64,000 nt of DNA from positions 1-64,000 of the forward strand of contig NZ_JAKEIO010000002.1 of NCBI RefSeq assembly GCF_021474405.1. The letters are read 5' to 3'. The notes beneath the pieces are model-generated. The model saw nothing but the letters and a program-made list of their open reading frames with translations. It did no database searches and was not told where the DNA came from. Shown here piece by piece: positions 19,192 through 28,004 of the stretch. The position numbers and the translations under genes were made by a program. Numbering within the stretch: position 1 is the stretch's first letter; every line of letters starts with the position of its first letter. The DNA is from [Streptosporangium] indianense. Its GTDB lineage: Bacteria > Actinomycetota > Actinomycetes > Streptomycetales > Streptomycetaceae.

Positions 19192-20784
19192 TCAGTCGTC
19201 CGCGCCCACGAGCATCCGCACCTCGAACTCCTCGTGCGTGGCGGGATCCTCGCCCGGGCCCCGGTCCAGCACCGTGCCGAGCCAGCCCAGCAGGAAACCC
19301 GCGGGGATGGAGACGATGCCGGGGTTCTGGAGCGGGAACCAGGCGAAGTCGGCCTCGGGGTAGAACGAGCCCGGGGCCGAGGAGACGACGGGGGAGAAGA
19401 CGGCCGGCAGGACGGAGCAGAACAGCCCGCCGTACAGGCTGAACAGGGCCCCCTTCGCGCTGAAGCGCCGCCAGAAGAGGGTGTAGACGATCGTCGGCAG
19501 GATCGCGGACGCCGCGATGGCGAAGGCCAGGAAGGCGAGCGTCGCGGTGTTCGCCCCCCGGGCGACGAGGGCCAGCAGGATGCCGAGGACCCCGATGACC
19601 GCCCCGGACAGCCGGGCGACGGTCAGCTCCTCCGTCTCGCCGGCCCGGCCCCTGCGGATCACCCCGCCGTACAGGTCGTGGGCGAGGGAGGAGGCCCCGG
19701 CCAGGGTGAGTCCGACCGCCACGGCCAGCAGCGTCAGATACGCCAGACAGGTCAGCAGCGCGGTCAGGACACTGCCGCCCAGCTCGTGCGCGAGCAGCAG
19801 GACGGCGGCGTTGCCGGTGCGGTCCGTGCTCTCGATGGCGTCCCGGCCCAGCAGCGCGGTGGCACCGAGCCCCAGGACACCGGCGCCGAGGCAGACCGCC
19901 CCGACCAGTCCGACGGCCCACACCACCGAGGAGCGCAACACCCCGGCATTGCGCGGGGTGAGCAGCCGCATCAGCACATGGGGCAGGGCGGCGAGGCCCA
20001 GCACGATGGCCAGTTCCAGGCTGAGGAAGTCCAGCTTGTTGCTGACCGTGCCGCCGTAGCGCAGCCCGGGCTCCAGGAAGCTCAGGCCCGAACCGCTGCG
20101 CTCGGACGCCCGCTCCAGCAACGCGCCGGGGTTCCAGTCGAAGCGGTGCAGCACCCAGCCCGCGGTGAACAGCACGCCCGCCACCAGCATCACGGCCTTG
20201 ATGATCTGGATGACCGTCGCGCCCGGCATGCCGCCGAGGGAGGCGTACAGGATCACGAACACACCGATCACGACCACGCACAGGGTGCGCGTGGTGCCGC
20301 TCGGCACACCGGTGAACTGGGTCAGCAGGGCCACACTGCCCACGAGTTGGGCCACCAGGTAGAGCGTGGCGATCGCCAGGACGCACACCGCCAGCGCCAC
20401 CCGGACCGGCCGCTGCCGCCGCGGCAGGCGCAGAGCCACGGTGTCTCCGAGCGTGAACCTGCCCGTGCGGTGCAGGGGTTCGGCGATCAGCAGCAGCACC
20501 GTCATCCAGGCGACCGTGGTGCCGCCGAGGTACATCAGCCCGTCGTACCCGGTCAGGGCGACCAGCCCGGTGCTGCCCAGCAGGGTGGCGGCGGACAGGT
20601 AGTCACCGCACAGGGCGAGACCGTTGCGCAGCGGCGACATGGCACGGTCGCCGAGGTAGAACTCACTGATCTCGTCGCGCTGAGGCGCCGTCAGCAGGGC
20701 CGTGAACAGGGTGATCACGACCACGGTCAGGAACAGGACGAACGTCAGCTGCAGACTGCTGTCGTCGATGGCGGCCGCGCTCAC
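19192..20784 (-). CDS. Sodium:solute symporter, acetate/monocarboxylate type
   Basis: The 530-residue membrane protein has about 13 hydrophobic helices of the sodium:solute symporter family and the ActP/MctC layout: [51 protein letters not shown] early, [23 protein letters not shown] in the middle, and [22 protein letters not shown] late. Substrates of relatives are acetate, propionate or pyruvate. The GTG at 20784 overlaps the stop of the DUF485 gene (GTGA), the standard yjcH-actP arrangement. The longer upstream frame is antiphase to the DUF485 gene and is rejected. Confidence 0.87.
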   Translation of the reverse strand: MSAAAIDDSSLQLTFVLFLTVVVITLFTALLTAPQRDEISEFYLGDRAMSPLRNGLALCGDYLSAATLLGSTGLVALTGYDGLMYLGGTTVAWMTVLLLIAEPLHRTGRFTLGDTVALRLPRRQRPVRVALAVCVLAIATLYLVAQLVGSVALLTQFTGVPSGTTRTLCVVVIGVFVILYASLGGMPGATVIQIIKAVMLVAGVLFTAGWVLHRFDWNPGALLERASERSGSGLSFLEPGLRYGGTVSNKLDFLSLELAIVLGLAALPHVLMRLLTPRNAGVLRSSVVWAVGLVGAVCLGAGVLGLGATALLGRDAIESTDRTGNAAVLLLAHELGGSVLTALLTCLAYLTLLAVAVGLTLAGASSLAHDLYGGVIRRGRAGETEELTVARLSGAVIGVLGILLALVARGANTATLAFLAFAIAASAILPTIVYTLFWRRFSAKGALFSLYGGLFCSVLPAVFSPVVSSAPGSFYPEADFAWFPLQNPGIVSIPAGFLLGWLGTVLDRGPGEDPATHEEFEVRMLVGADD

Positions 20785-21230
20785 CACGTGCGGAACCCCC
20801 GCGACCCGTGCCGGAGCGGCCGCTGCCCCGCAGTCTGCGGCGGCGGCGCCGAACGGGCACGGCGCCTCTCGGTCTCGCGCAGCCGGGACCGCAGCCCGCG
20901 GGCGAGCGGATCCACCCGGGTGCGCATGTGCCGCACATGGCACCGGACGGTCACGCCCATGAGGACGAACTGCCCGAGCCCGAGGACCAGTCCGACCGTG
21001 AGACGGCCGAACAGCGGCTGGTTCATCACCGCCGGCACGAAACTCGGCAGCAGCACGTACAGCAGGAATCCGCCGACGGACAGGACGGTCGCCCGGACGC
21101 CGAACCGGCGCTGCGCACGGCGCAGGGAGTGAAATTCGGGATGGTCGGATATACGAGACGGCGCAGTGTGTTCGATGTGCGGAAGCGGGAATGCGGGAAT
21201 GTCGTCCCGTTGCGGAGAGAATTCGGGCAC
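20781..21230 (-). CDS. DUF485 (YjcH-like) inner-membrane partner of the symporter
   Basis: The 149-residue protein has the DUF485 core: HPEFHSLRRAQRRFGVRATVLSVGGFLLYVLLPSFVPAVMNQPLFGRLTVGLVLGLGQFVLMGVTVRCHVRHM, that is two transmembrane helices with a short loop. The C-terminal tail is basic and longer than in E. coli YjcH. Its function is unknown, but it is almost always co-transcribed with acetate-type symporters, as here. Confidence 0.85.
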   Translation of the reverse strand: MPEFSPQRDDIPAFPLPHIEHTAPSRISDHPEFHSLRRAQRRFGVRATVLSVGGFLLYVLLPSFVPAVMNQPLFGRLTVGLVLGLGQFVLMGVTVRCHVRHMRTRVDPLARGLRSRLRETERRRARSAPPPQTAGQRPLRHGSRGFRTW

Positions 21231-21515
21231 AGGCGCACCTTCTTCGCTGCATCGTGCCCCGCACTCGACCCCGAGGGGTCAGTGGACGCGTCCGGTTTTC
21301 GGGCAGGGTGAAGGGGCGCCGGACGCGGGATGGGGGTGCGGGCTCTGTGGGGGGCGTGAATCCGTAAAACTGAGAGCGGAGTATGTCAGTGCTGTGCTTT
21401 AGACATCAACTGTGAGGGCCTGATTCACCGGTGCCCATGGCTTGTTCACACCCCGCCGAACAGTACGGGCCATTTCCCGGTTCACGCTGTCCCGCATGCG
21501 TTTAGGGTGGGCGGT

Positions 21516-22010
21516 GTGAGTGACGACCGCAGCACGGCCCCGCTGGCCGTGTTCGACCTGGACAACACCCTCGCCGACACCACGCACCGGCAGGGCTTTC
21601 TGCAGCGCAGGCCGAAGGACTGGGACGGCTTCTTCTCGGCGGCGCCGCAGGACCCGCCCGTCCCGCAGGGCGTCGCCCTGGTCCGGGAGCACGCGCAGCA
21701 GTGCGAGATCCTCTACCTGACCGGGCGGCCCGAGCGCTGCCGGCGCGACACCCTCGACTGGCTCCGGGCGCAGGGCCTGCCCGAGGGACGCGTGTACATG
21801 CGGCGGGACGCAGACCGGCGCCCCGCCCGGTTCACCAAGCTGGAGATCCTGCGGCGGCTGGCCCGCACTCGCGAGGTCCGCGTCCTCGTCGACGACGACG
21901 AACTGGTCTGCGCCGACGCCCGCCGCGCGGGCTTCACCGTCGTACGGGCCGACTGGGTGACCCGGTCCGCCGAGATGAAGGCGGCGCAGGAGCGCGAAGG
22001 GCGGACCTGA
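21516..22010 (+). CDS. HAD-family phosphatase, polynucleotide-kinase 3'-phosphatase type
   Basis: The 164-residue protein has HAD motifs FDLDNTLAD (nucleophile Asp), ILYLTGRPERCRRDT (motif II Thr), KLEILRRLARTREVRVLVDDDELVC (Lys and acidic motif IV). LTGRPE followed by a helix is typical of the phosphatase domain of bacterial and phage polynucleotide kinases. A TTCACG and TAGGGT hexamer pair 16 bases apart (21481-21508) places +1 at or just before the GTG at 21516, so the message may be leaderless; the GTG at 21507 would overlap the -10 and is rejected. Substrate is unknown. Confidence 0.78.
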   Translation: MSDDRSTAPLAVFDLDNTLADTTHRQGFLQRRPKDWDGFFSAAPQDPPVPQGVALVREHAQQCEILYLTGRPERCRRDTLDWLRAQGLPEGRVYMRRDADRRPARFTKLEILRRLARTREVRVLVDDDELVCADARRAGFTVVRADWVTRSAEMKAAQEREGRT

Positions 22011-22013
22011 GCA

Positions 22014-22229
22014 CTACTGCGTCTCGTCGAGCCGGAAGCCCACCTTGAGCCCCACCTGCCAGTGGGCGATCCGACCTTCCTCGAGCTGGCCGCGCACCTG
22101 CGTCACCTCGAACCAGTCCAGGTTGTGCAGTGTCCGGGAGGCCCGGTCGATGCCGTTGCGGATGGCCTGGTCGACGCCGTCCGGTGAGGTGCCGACGATC
22201 TCCGTGACCCGGTAGGTGTGGTTCGACAT
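22014..22229 (-). CDS. Dodecin, flavin-binding protein
   Basis: The 71-residue product matches dodecin over its full length: MSNHTYRVTEIVGTSPDGVDQAIRNGIDRASRTLHNLDWFEVTQVRGQLEEGRIAHWQVGLKVGFRLD. The Trp in NLDWFEV and the Gln in HWQVGLK are the flavin-stacking and contact residues of the family. It forms dodecamers that store FMN, FAD or CoA. The ATG at 22229 follows GAGGAG; the longer frame to 22280 is rejected. It ends 3 bases from the convergent HAD gene. Confidence 0.92.
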   Translation of the reverse strand: MSNHTYRVTEIVGTSPDGVDQAIRNGIDRASRTLHNLDWFEVTQVRGQLEEGRIAHWQVGLKVGFRLDETQ

Positions 22230-22354
22230 GCCGCTGCTCCTCTTCCAGTGACGTTCCGGTGACGGGAGTGTCACGGTCATTCCACCGTGCCCCAGGCGGC
22301 GGCGATGCGCGAGACGTCGTCTCCCGGCCTCGCCGCCACCCGGGCCTCACCGGG

Positions 22355-23317
22355 TCAGCGCGCCACGCTCAGCGACAGCGCGAACCGGCCCGGAGCGTCC
22401 GTCCACCAGTGGGTCAGGTCGAGGCCCACCGCCGACAGTTCGGCGCGCACGCCCTCCTGGCGGAACTTCGCCGAGATCTCGGTCCGCATCTCCTCACCGG
22501 CGGCGAAGTCGACGGCGAGATCGAGCGCCGGCACCTTCACCGTCTGTGCCCTGCGCGAGCGCAGCCGCATCTCGATCCATTCGTGCTCCGCGTTCCACAG
22601 CGCCACGTGGTCGAACGCGCCGGGATCGAAATCGCCGCCCAGCTCGCGGTTGATCACCGACAGCACGTTCTTGTTGAACGCGGCCGTCACCCCCGCCCCG
22701 TCGTCGTACGCCCGGACCAGCACCTCTTCGTCCTTGACCAGGTCCGTGCCCAGCAGCAGGGCGTCCCCCGGGGCGAGCAGGGCGCGTACGGACGTCAGGA
22801 ACGCGGCGCGTTCGGCGGGGAGCAGATTGCCGATCGTGCCGCCGAGGAACGCCACCAGCCGCGGCCCCGGTGTGTCCGGCAGGGTCAGCTCCGCGGTGAA
22901 GTCGGCGATCAGCGCGTGCACGTCCAGGCCCGGCCGCTCGGCGGCGAGTGCCTCCCCGGCCTGGGTGAGGGCGCTCTCACTGACGTCGACCGGGACGTAG
23001 GTGTGCAGGTCGGTGAGGGCATCGAGCAGATGCCGGGTCTTCTCCGAGGATCCGGAGCCGAGCTCGACCAGGGTGCGCGCCCGGGTCGCCGCGGCGATGT
23101 CCCCGGAGCGCGCGAGGAGGATCTCCCGCTCCGCGCGCGTCGGGTAGTACTCCTCCAGTTCGGTGATCTTCTCGAACAGGTCGCTGCCGTGCGCGTCGTA
23201 GAACCACTTCGGCGGCAGTGACTTGGGGCGGCAGGTCAGACCCCGGTGGACGTCGGCGCGCAGCGCGGCGTCCGTGGCGTCCTCGGGCAGGGTGCGGGTG
23301 AGGTGGAACGGGCTCAC
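22355..23317 (-). CDS. egtD: L-histidine N-alpha-methyltransferase EgtD
   Basis: The 320-residue protein trimethylates histidine to hercynine, the first ergothioneine step. It has the EgtD family start (RLTCRPKSLPPKWFYDAHGSDLFEKITELEEYYPTRAEREIL), the SAM site LVELGSGSSEKTRHLLDAL, GGTIGNL, and the histidine-binding region with the IEMRLRSRR strand. The GTG at 23317 overlaps the egtC stop (GTGA). It looks intact, so hercynine could still be made although egtB is broken. Confidence 0.93.
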   Translation of the reverse strand: MSPFHLTRTLPEDATDAALRADVHRGLTCRPKSLPPKWFYDAHGSDLFEKITELEEYYPTRAEREILLARSGDIAAATRARTLVELGSGSSEKTRHLLDALTDLHTYVPVDVSESALTQAGEALAAERPGLDVHALIADFTAELTLPDTPGPRLVAFLGGTIGNLLPAERAAFLTSVRALLAPGDALLLGTDLVKDEEVLVRAYDDGAGVTAAFNKNVLSVINRELGGDFDPGAFDHVALWNAEHEWIEMRLRSRRAQTVKVPALDLAVDFAAGEEMRTEISAKFRQEGVRAELSAVGLDLTHWWTDAPGRFALSLSVAR

Positions 23318-24105
23318 GTACGGGGCTCCTTCGGTGAGGCGGGTGCGAAGGCGTCGGCCGGCTCCTTCAGCGGCGTCAGCAGCACATCGGTGCGGCTCGC
23401 CGCGAGGAGGGTGCGGTCGGGGACCTCCCGCCAGTGCGGATCGTCGTCGTAGGGCTCGGAGGCCACGACGGTGCCGCCGCCGGGCCGGGTGAGGTACCAG
23501 AGGGTGTCGCCCCAGGTGGTCGCGGTGATCGTGTCGCCGTTGGTGAGGAGGAGGTTCAGCCGGGAACCGGGGGCCGCGGCGGCGACCTCCAGGACGGTGT
23601 CCGCCAGCGCCTGGCCCTCCTCGTCGCCGCCGCGCAGCCGGGCCAGCACCAGCGCCCACACGAGCGCCGAGTCGTTGCGGGCCTCCAGGGACAGCAGGTC
23701 CTCGTGCGGCAGCGTCCGGGAGACGGCGGCCAGCGAGCCGGGCCAGCCCTTCACCGCCCCGTTGTGGCTGAACAGCCAGCTCCCGGCGGCGAACGGGGCC
23801 GCGGCGGCCTCCGCGTCCGCTCCCGACAGGGTCGCGTCCCGCACCGCCGCGAGCAGCGCCGTGGACCGTACGACCCGGGCGAGATCGGCGAAGGAGAGGT
23901 CCGCCCAGACCGGCCCCGCCCGGCGGTAACGCGCCGGCACCGGGTCGCCCTCGGCGTACCAGCCCACGCCGAACCCGTCGGCGTTGACCGTCCCGTACTT
24001 CTGGTGCCGGGGCGCCCACGACTGCCGGTACAGCCCGTGCGGGGGCTCGACCAGGAGCCGGCCCAGCGCCTCCGGCGGTCCCACGTACGCCACATGACGG
24101 CACAT
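23314..24105 (-). CDS. egtC: EgtC, gamma-glutamyl hercynylcysteine sulfoxide amidohydrolase
   Basis: The 263-residue class-II glutamine-amidotransferase-type hydrolase starts MCRHVAYVG, so Cys2 becomes the N-terminal nucleophile. NADGFGVGWY, SHNGAVKGWPG and the ARNDSALVWAL helix are typical of EgtC, which removes the glutamyl group from the sulfoxide made by EgtB. It overlaps egtB' by one base and egtD by four. The reading frame is whole, but its substrate would depend on a working EgtB. Confidence 0.9.
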   Translation of the reverse strand: MCRHVAYVGPPEALGRLLVEPPHGLYRQSWAPRHQKYGTVNADGFGVGWYAEGDPVPARYRRAGPVWADLSFADLARVVRSTALLAAVRDATLSGADAEAAAAPFAAGSWLFSHNGAVKGWPGSLAAVSRTLPHEDLLSLEARNDSALVWALVLARLRGGDEEGQALADTVLEVAAAAPGSRLNLLLTNGDTITATTWGDTLWYLTRPGGGTVVASEPYDDDPHWREVPDRTLLAASRTDVLLTPLKEPADAFAPASPKEPRT

Positions 24106-25004
24106 CAGACGCCCTCCGACCGGGCCGTGCGGAACCCGGAGAAGATCTGCCGGCGGATCGGGTAGTCCCAGTTGCGGAACGTGCCCCGGCAGGCCACCGC
24201 GTCCACGGCGAACGAACCACCGCGCAGCACCTTGTACTCGGGCCCGAAGAAGACCTCCGAGTACTCCTTGTACGGGAACGCCTTGAAGCCGGGGTAGGGC
24301 AGGAAGTCGCTCGCCGTCCACTCCCACACGTCGCCGATCAACTGCCGTACGCCGAGCGGCGACTCACCGGCCGGGTAGCTCCCGGCGGGCGCCGGACGCA
24401 GGTGCCGCTGGCCGAGGTTGGCGTGCTCGGGCCCCGGCTCGGCGTCGCCCCACGGGTAGCGCATCGAACGGTCGCCGGCCGGGTCGTAGCGGGCGGCCTT
24501 CTCCCATTCGGCCTCCGTGGGCAGCCGGCGTCCCGCCCAGCGGGCGTAGGCGTCGGCCTCGTACCAGCACACGTGCAGCACCGGCTCGTCCGGTGGGACG
24601 ACCTCGGTGACGCCGAACCGGCGCCTGAGGAACTGCTTCCCGTCGCGCCGCCAGAACAGCGGGGCGTCGATGCCGTGCCCGCGGATGTGCGCCCAGCCGT
24701 CGGCCGCCCACCAGCGCGGGTCGTCGTAGCCGCCGTCCTCGATGAACGCCTGGTAGGCACCGTTCGTGACCGGCGTGGTGTCGATGCGGAAGGGCGCCAC
24801 CTCACGCCGGTGCGCGGGGCGTTCGTTGTCCAGCGCCCAGGGCTCGCCCGAGGTGCCCATCGTGAACGGGCCGCCCGGGACGAGCACTTCGGACGGGCCG
24901 GTGAACAACGGCGCCGGCTCAGGGTCGGGTGCCGTCAGGGCCTGCGGACCGGTGCGCAGCTGATGGGTGATCAGCATGGTCTCGTCGTGCTGCTGTTCGT
25001 GCTC
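24105..25004 (-). pseudogene. egtB: egtB truncated at the N-terminus (DinB domain missing)
   Basis: From EHEQQHDETMLITHQLR (codons 25004 downward) to the stop the frame is a good EgtB: FGE-sulfatase-like domain with GGPFTMGTSGEPWALDNERPAH, TPVTNGAYQAFIEDGGY, RLPTEAEWEKAARY, WEWTASDF and VLRGGSFA. EgtB normally has about 140 residues before HEQQHDE, forming a DinB four-helix bundle that supplies one of three iron-binding His. Here the sequence above 25005 (in frame to an ATG at 25076) is unrelated. The egtA gene expected upstream is also absent. The remaining 300 or so residues could be expressed but should not catalyse C-S bond formation. Confidence 0.83.
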
Positions 25005-25114
25005 TCGGCACCGAACGAAGGGGAGTGTGCTCCTCGGGGGAGCGCGGATACAGCCACCGGCGCATCCTTGGCACAAGCTTGACGCGTACGGCTCTCACCT
25101 GCGTCGCAGCGGGC

Positions 25115-25333
25115 TCAACTGGCGTACGCCGCGGTGACGTAGACCGTTCTCGGGGGCAGGTACTCGACCACCATGACGACCGTGCCCGTCTCGATGCGGT
25201 CCGTCGCCGACGCCGGGTGGGCGAGGAAGTGCTCGGCACCGCCACGCACCCGGACGATCACCTCGCCGACCAGCCCGGGCCCGACCGTTCCGGTGACCCG
25301 CCCCATGAGCCCGACCATCGACGCGTCCGCCAT
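25115..25333 (-). CDS. Small NfeD-like OB-fold protein
   Basis: The 72-residue protein, MADASMVGLMGRVTGTVGPGLVGEVIVRVRGGAEHFLAHPAS and then a beta-rich end (GTVVMVVEYLPPRTVYVTAA), has the pattern of the NfeD OB-fold, usually a partner of SPFH/flotillin proteins, but no such gene is nearby. No Shine-Dalgarno precedes the ATG; instead TACGCT lies exactly at -12 to -7 relative to it, the layout of a leaderless Streptomyces promoter. It lies between the amidase and the broken egtB. Confidence 0.68.
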   Translation of the reverse strand: MADASMVGLMGRVTGTVGPGLVGEVIVRVRGGAEHFLAHPASATDRIETGTVVMVVEYLPPRTVYVTAAYAS

Positions 25334-25352
25334 GACAGCAGCGTACGGTCGC

Positions 25353-26780
25353 TCAGGCGGCTGCGGAACGCTCCGGGACCGGCGGCGACGGCCACTTCTC
25401 GGCCCAGCGCAGCTCCGCCTCCAACTGCGCGGCCACCTGCACCAGAAGCGGCTCGCTGTTCGCCGGGCCCAGCAGCTGCGCGCCGACCGGCAGCCCGTCC
25501 GGCGTGAATCCGGCGGGCACGTTGACGCCCGGCCAGCCCAGCACGTTCCACGGCCAGGCGTAGGGACACGCGGCGATCATCGCCCGGTCGGTGGCGAACC
25601 CGCTGAGTTCCAGCAGGGCCCCGATCCGCGGCGGGGGAGCGGCGGTCGTCGGAGCGAGGACGACGTCGTACGAGGTGAAGAAGCCGCCGATACGCCGGTG
25701 CAGCACGCTCTCCGCACGCCGGGCCGCCCGCAGCGGGGCCCCGCGGAGCAGCCGCCCCAGCCGGGCCGCGCCCCGGGTGCGCCGGTCCAGCAGGGCCGGG
25801 AAGGGCGCCTCACCGACACGCTCGGCGATCCCGGCCGTGGCGCGCGGCACGAAGGTCAGCCCGATCTGCCCGTACGGGGGGTCCGCCTCCTCGACGAAGT
25901 GCCCCAACGCGCTGAGCCGCTCGGCCAGTTCGACGACCCGGGTGCGCACCTCGGGCAGGAGCCGGGCGGGCACCGCCGTGAAGGGCGGCTTGAGGGAGAG
26001 GGCGATGCGCAGCCGCCCCGGGTCGCGGCCGACGGCCCCGGACACGTCGACGGCCGGGGGCCGGTGCGGGTCCTGCGGGTGGTTGCCGCCGGCCGCGTCC
26101 AGCAGCAGGGCCGCGTCGGCCACCGTGCGGGCCAGGGTGCCGTTGACGGTGATGCCCTGGAAGGTCTCGCCGCGCGGCCAGGTCGAGATGCGGCCGCGCT
26201 GCGGCTTGATGCCGACCAGATGGGTCCAGGCGGCCGGGATCCGCACCGAGCCGGCGCCGTCCGAGCCGAGCGCGGCGGGCACCAGACCGGCGGCGACCGC
26301 GGCGGCCGAGCCGCCCGAGGAACCGCCGGGCGTGTGGTCGGTGCTCCAGGGGTTGCGGGTCGCGCCGAAGGCGGGCCCCTCGGTGAAGGGCCACTGCCCG
26401 AACTCGCAGGTGTTGGTCTTGCCGACGATCACGGCTCCGGCCGCGCGCAACCGCCGCACGGCCTCGCCGTCCTCGGTGACCGGCGGGAACTCCCCGCAGC
26501 AGCCGAACGCGGTCGGCTCACCGGCCACGTCCATGTCGTCCTTCACCGCGACCGGTACCCCGAGCAGCGGCTTCCGCGCGCCGTGCGAGGACAGTTCGCG
26601 GTCGGCGGCGTCGGCTTCCGCGAGCGCGGCCTCCGCCCGGACGATCCGGAAGGCGTTGAGACTTCCCTGCGTCGCCTCGATCCGCGCCAGCGTCCGCTCG
26701 ACCAGCTCCCGTGAGGTCACCTCCCCGGCGGCGAGCGCACGGGCGGTCTCCGTCAGGCCTTCGCAACGGTCGAGCGTCAT
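25353..26780 (-). CDS. Amidase-signature family hydrolase
   Basis: The 475-residue protein has the amidase signature triad: Lys80 in VPVAVKDDMD, the cis-Ser in PGGSSGGSAAA (151-161) and the nucleophile Ser178 in GSDGAGSVRIPAAW. Relatives hydrolyse amides of varied size; the substrate cannot be deduced. The ATG at 26780 lies five bases after GGAGG; a GTG at 26786 would sit inside that ribosome site. It is transcribed toward the NfeD-like gene. Confidence 0.87.
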   Translation of the reverse strand: MTLDRCEGLTETARALAAGEVTSRELVERTLARIEATQGSLNAFRIVRAEAALAEADAADRELSSHGARKPLLGVPVAVKDDMDVAGEPTAFGCCGEFPPVTEDGEAVRRLRAAGAVIVGKTNTCEFGQWPFTEGPAFGATRNPWSTDHTPGGSSGGSAAAVAAGLVPAALGSDGAGSVRIPAAWTHLVGIKPQRGRISTWPRGETFQGITVNGTLARTVADAALLLDAAGGNHPQDPHRPPAVDVSGAVGRDPGRLRIALSLKPPFTAVPARLLPEVRTRVVELAERLSALGHFVEEADPPYGQIGLTFVPRATAGIAERVGEAPFPALLDRRTRGAARLGRLLRGAPLRAARRAESVLHRRIGGFFTSYDVVLAPTTAAPPPRIGALLELSGFATDRAMIAACPYAWPWNVLGWPGVNVPAGFTPDGLPVGAQLLGPANSEPLLVQVAAQLEAELRWAEKWPSPPVPERSAAA

Positions 26781-27013
26781 GGGCACCTCCGGAAGCGGCT
26801 TCTCTACCGAACGGTAACGTCCGGCGGCCGGTGGTGGAATGCCGACGACGGCAGTGGAGGTACATCCACCGACCGCTCCTTCCTCACTGGGCGTGTGAAC
26901 CCCGGTTCAAACCCTTGACCGCCCTCCGCCTCGCCTCTACCTTCTGAGCTCCCATATGTGGCCGAGTAGCCGAACCTGGTTCGATATGTCGCACAACGAG
27001 CCTCGGTGTCTAA

Positions 27014-27151
27014 AGGGACCCTCAGGAGATCGTCCCCGGCCTCGCCGACGGCAACGGCTGCTCCTTCCGGGACGCGGCCGGCCCTTACCAGCTCCGCGCG
27101 GACCGCTTCCGCCAGGACGGCTCGTTCGTACCGGTGACGGCCTGGGCGTAG
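27014..27151 (+). pseudogene. 3' remnant of a lost coding sequence
   Basis: An open stretch of about 45 codons with no start, bounded by TAA at 27011, ends at TAG 27149. It reads EIVPGLADGNGCSFRDAAGPYQ and continues to FVPVTAWA; nearly every codon ends in G or C, as in real genes here. The GLAD.....SFR pattern recalls AbfB/CBM42 sugar-binding domains of secreted glycosidases, but the match is too short to assign. The flanking 26781-27010 holds no gene I can support. Confidence 0.5.
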
Positions 27152-27165
27152 GGCCGGCACGGAGA

Positions 27166-27199
27166 AGCCGGGCCCCACGGTGGCCCGTGGAGCCCGGCT
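27166..27199 (-). terminator. Hairpin after the SapA-like gene
   Basis: AGCCGGG and CCCGGCT arms enclose an inner CCAC/GTGG pair, just 10 bases past the stop of the SapA-like gene on the minus strand. There is no T-run, as is common for Streptomyces terminators. Confidence 0.6.
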
Positions 27200-27208
27200 G
27201 GAGGGGGG

Positions 27209-27658
27209 TCAGCGGGTGAAGGTGATCCGGTGCTCCTTCAGGGAGCCGCAGTTGGAGCCGTACACCTGCACGTAGGTGTTGCCGATGCTGCCGCCCCAGT
27301 CCACGCAGTGGCCCTTGCCATAGGCGTACGTCGGTCCGGCGTACGACGTGAACAGGCCCTCGTCGTAGTGGCTTTCCTCGGTGTCCGGGACGGAGACCCA
27401 GGCCGACATGTTCACGGCCTTGCCCGGGTTGTTGCGGATGGTCGTGACGCAGTTCTGGCCGTTGGAGGCGTTGTAGGTCAGGTAGACGGTCCCCAACGAG
27501 CCGACGGTCGCCGAGTTGACCGTCTTGTAGCCGCTGCCGCAGACCTTCTGCGGTGTGGTGTTGGGCGCGGCCGAGGCCGGCGACGCCATGGCGGTCATGG
27601 TTCCCACGGACAGCGCCGCCACGGCGGACGCGGCCAGAACGGAACGGGTGAATCGCAT
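27209..27658 (-). CDS. Secreted SapA-like (spore-associated) protein
   Basis: The 149-residue product has a clear signal peptide (MRFTRSVLAASAVAALSVGTMTAMASPASA, cut near ASA-AP). The mature part (VCGSGYKTVNSATVGSLGTVYLTYNASNGQNCVTTIRN through HCVDWGGSIGN to GSNC) follows the pattern of spore-associated protein A, found on S. coelicolor spores: four Cys, probably two disulfides. Function is unknown. The ATG at 27658 follows a G-rich ribosome site; 21 upstream codons are rejected because the signal peptide would be displaced. Confidence 0.8.
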   Translation of the reverse strand: MRFTRSVLAASAVAALSVGTMTAMASPASAAPNTTPQKVCGSGYKTVNSATVGSLGTVYLTYNASNGQNCVTTIRNNPGKAVNMSAWVSVPDTEESHYDEGLFTSYAGPTYAYGKGHCVDWGGSIGNTYVQVYGSNCGSLKEHRITFTR

Positions 27659-27857
27659 ATTTCCCCCATGCAACTCTTCGAGGTGGTTGCTCCTGCATGG
27701 TGTGACCCGTCGGGTATCCAAACGGTTGTGCGTCGGTTTTGAGGAAAATCAGGGGAGTTGAGGGATACGGCGGCGCCAGGAGCGGCTGAAGGGCGTGGGC
27801 GCCCGAGGGTTCCCCTCCGGCGTCGGTTCTACTCGTGAGTCAGGTGTGGCACACGCG

Positions 27858-27872
27858 AGATCCAGAGGATCT
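27858..27872. promoter_or_regulatory. Dyad AGATCC-AGA-GGATCT in the 27659-28004 intergenic region
   Basis: The 346-bp gap between the divergent SapA-like and zinc-ribbon genes contains this 6-bp-arm dyad and a shorter GGTGTCACACC about 20 bases on. Either could be an operator; no promoter pair can be assigned with confidence. Nothing else notable was seen in the gap. Confidence 0.35.
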
Positions 27873-28004
27873 GTGCAGGGGTGTCACACCGGCTGCACAC
27901 CGCCCTTTCAAAGTCTCGTTAGCGTTACGGCTCGATCCCACGTGCGAACGTGACCAGGGCGCGGCCGGCGAGCCGCCGGAACAGCCAGATCGGGAACACC
28001 ACAC

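Noticed and set aside
26930..27015. tRNA or other structured RNA in the AT-richer stretch before the coding remnant
   Set aside because: No cloverleaf or acceptor stem could be drawn and no TPsiC-like loop context was found.
26804..27178. 124-codon minus-strand frame over the gene-free stretch near 27 kb
   Set aside because: Poor codon bias, and the plus strand there carries a better-supported coding remnant.
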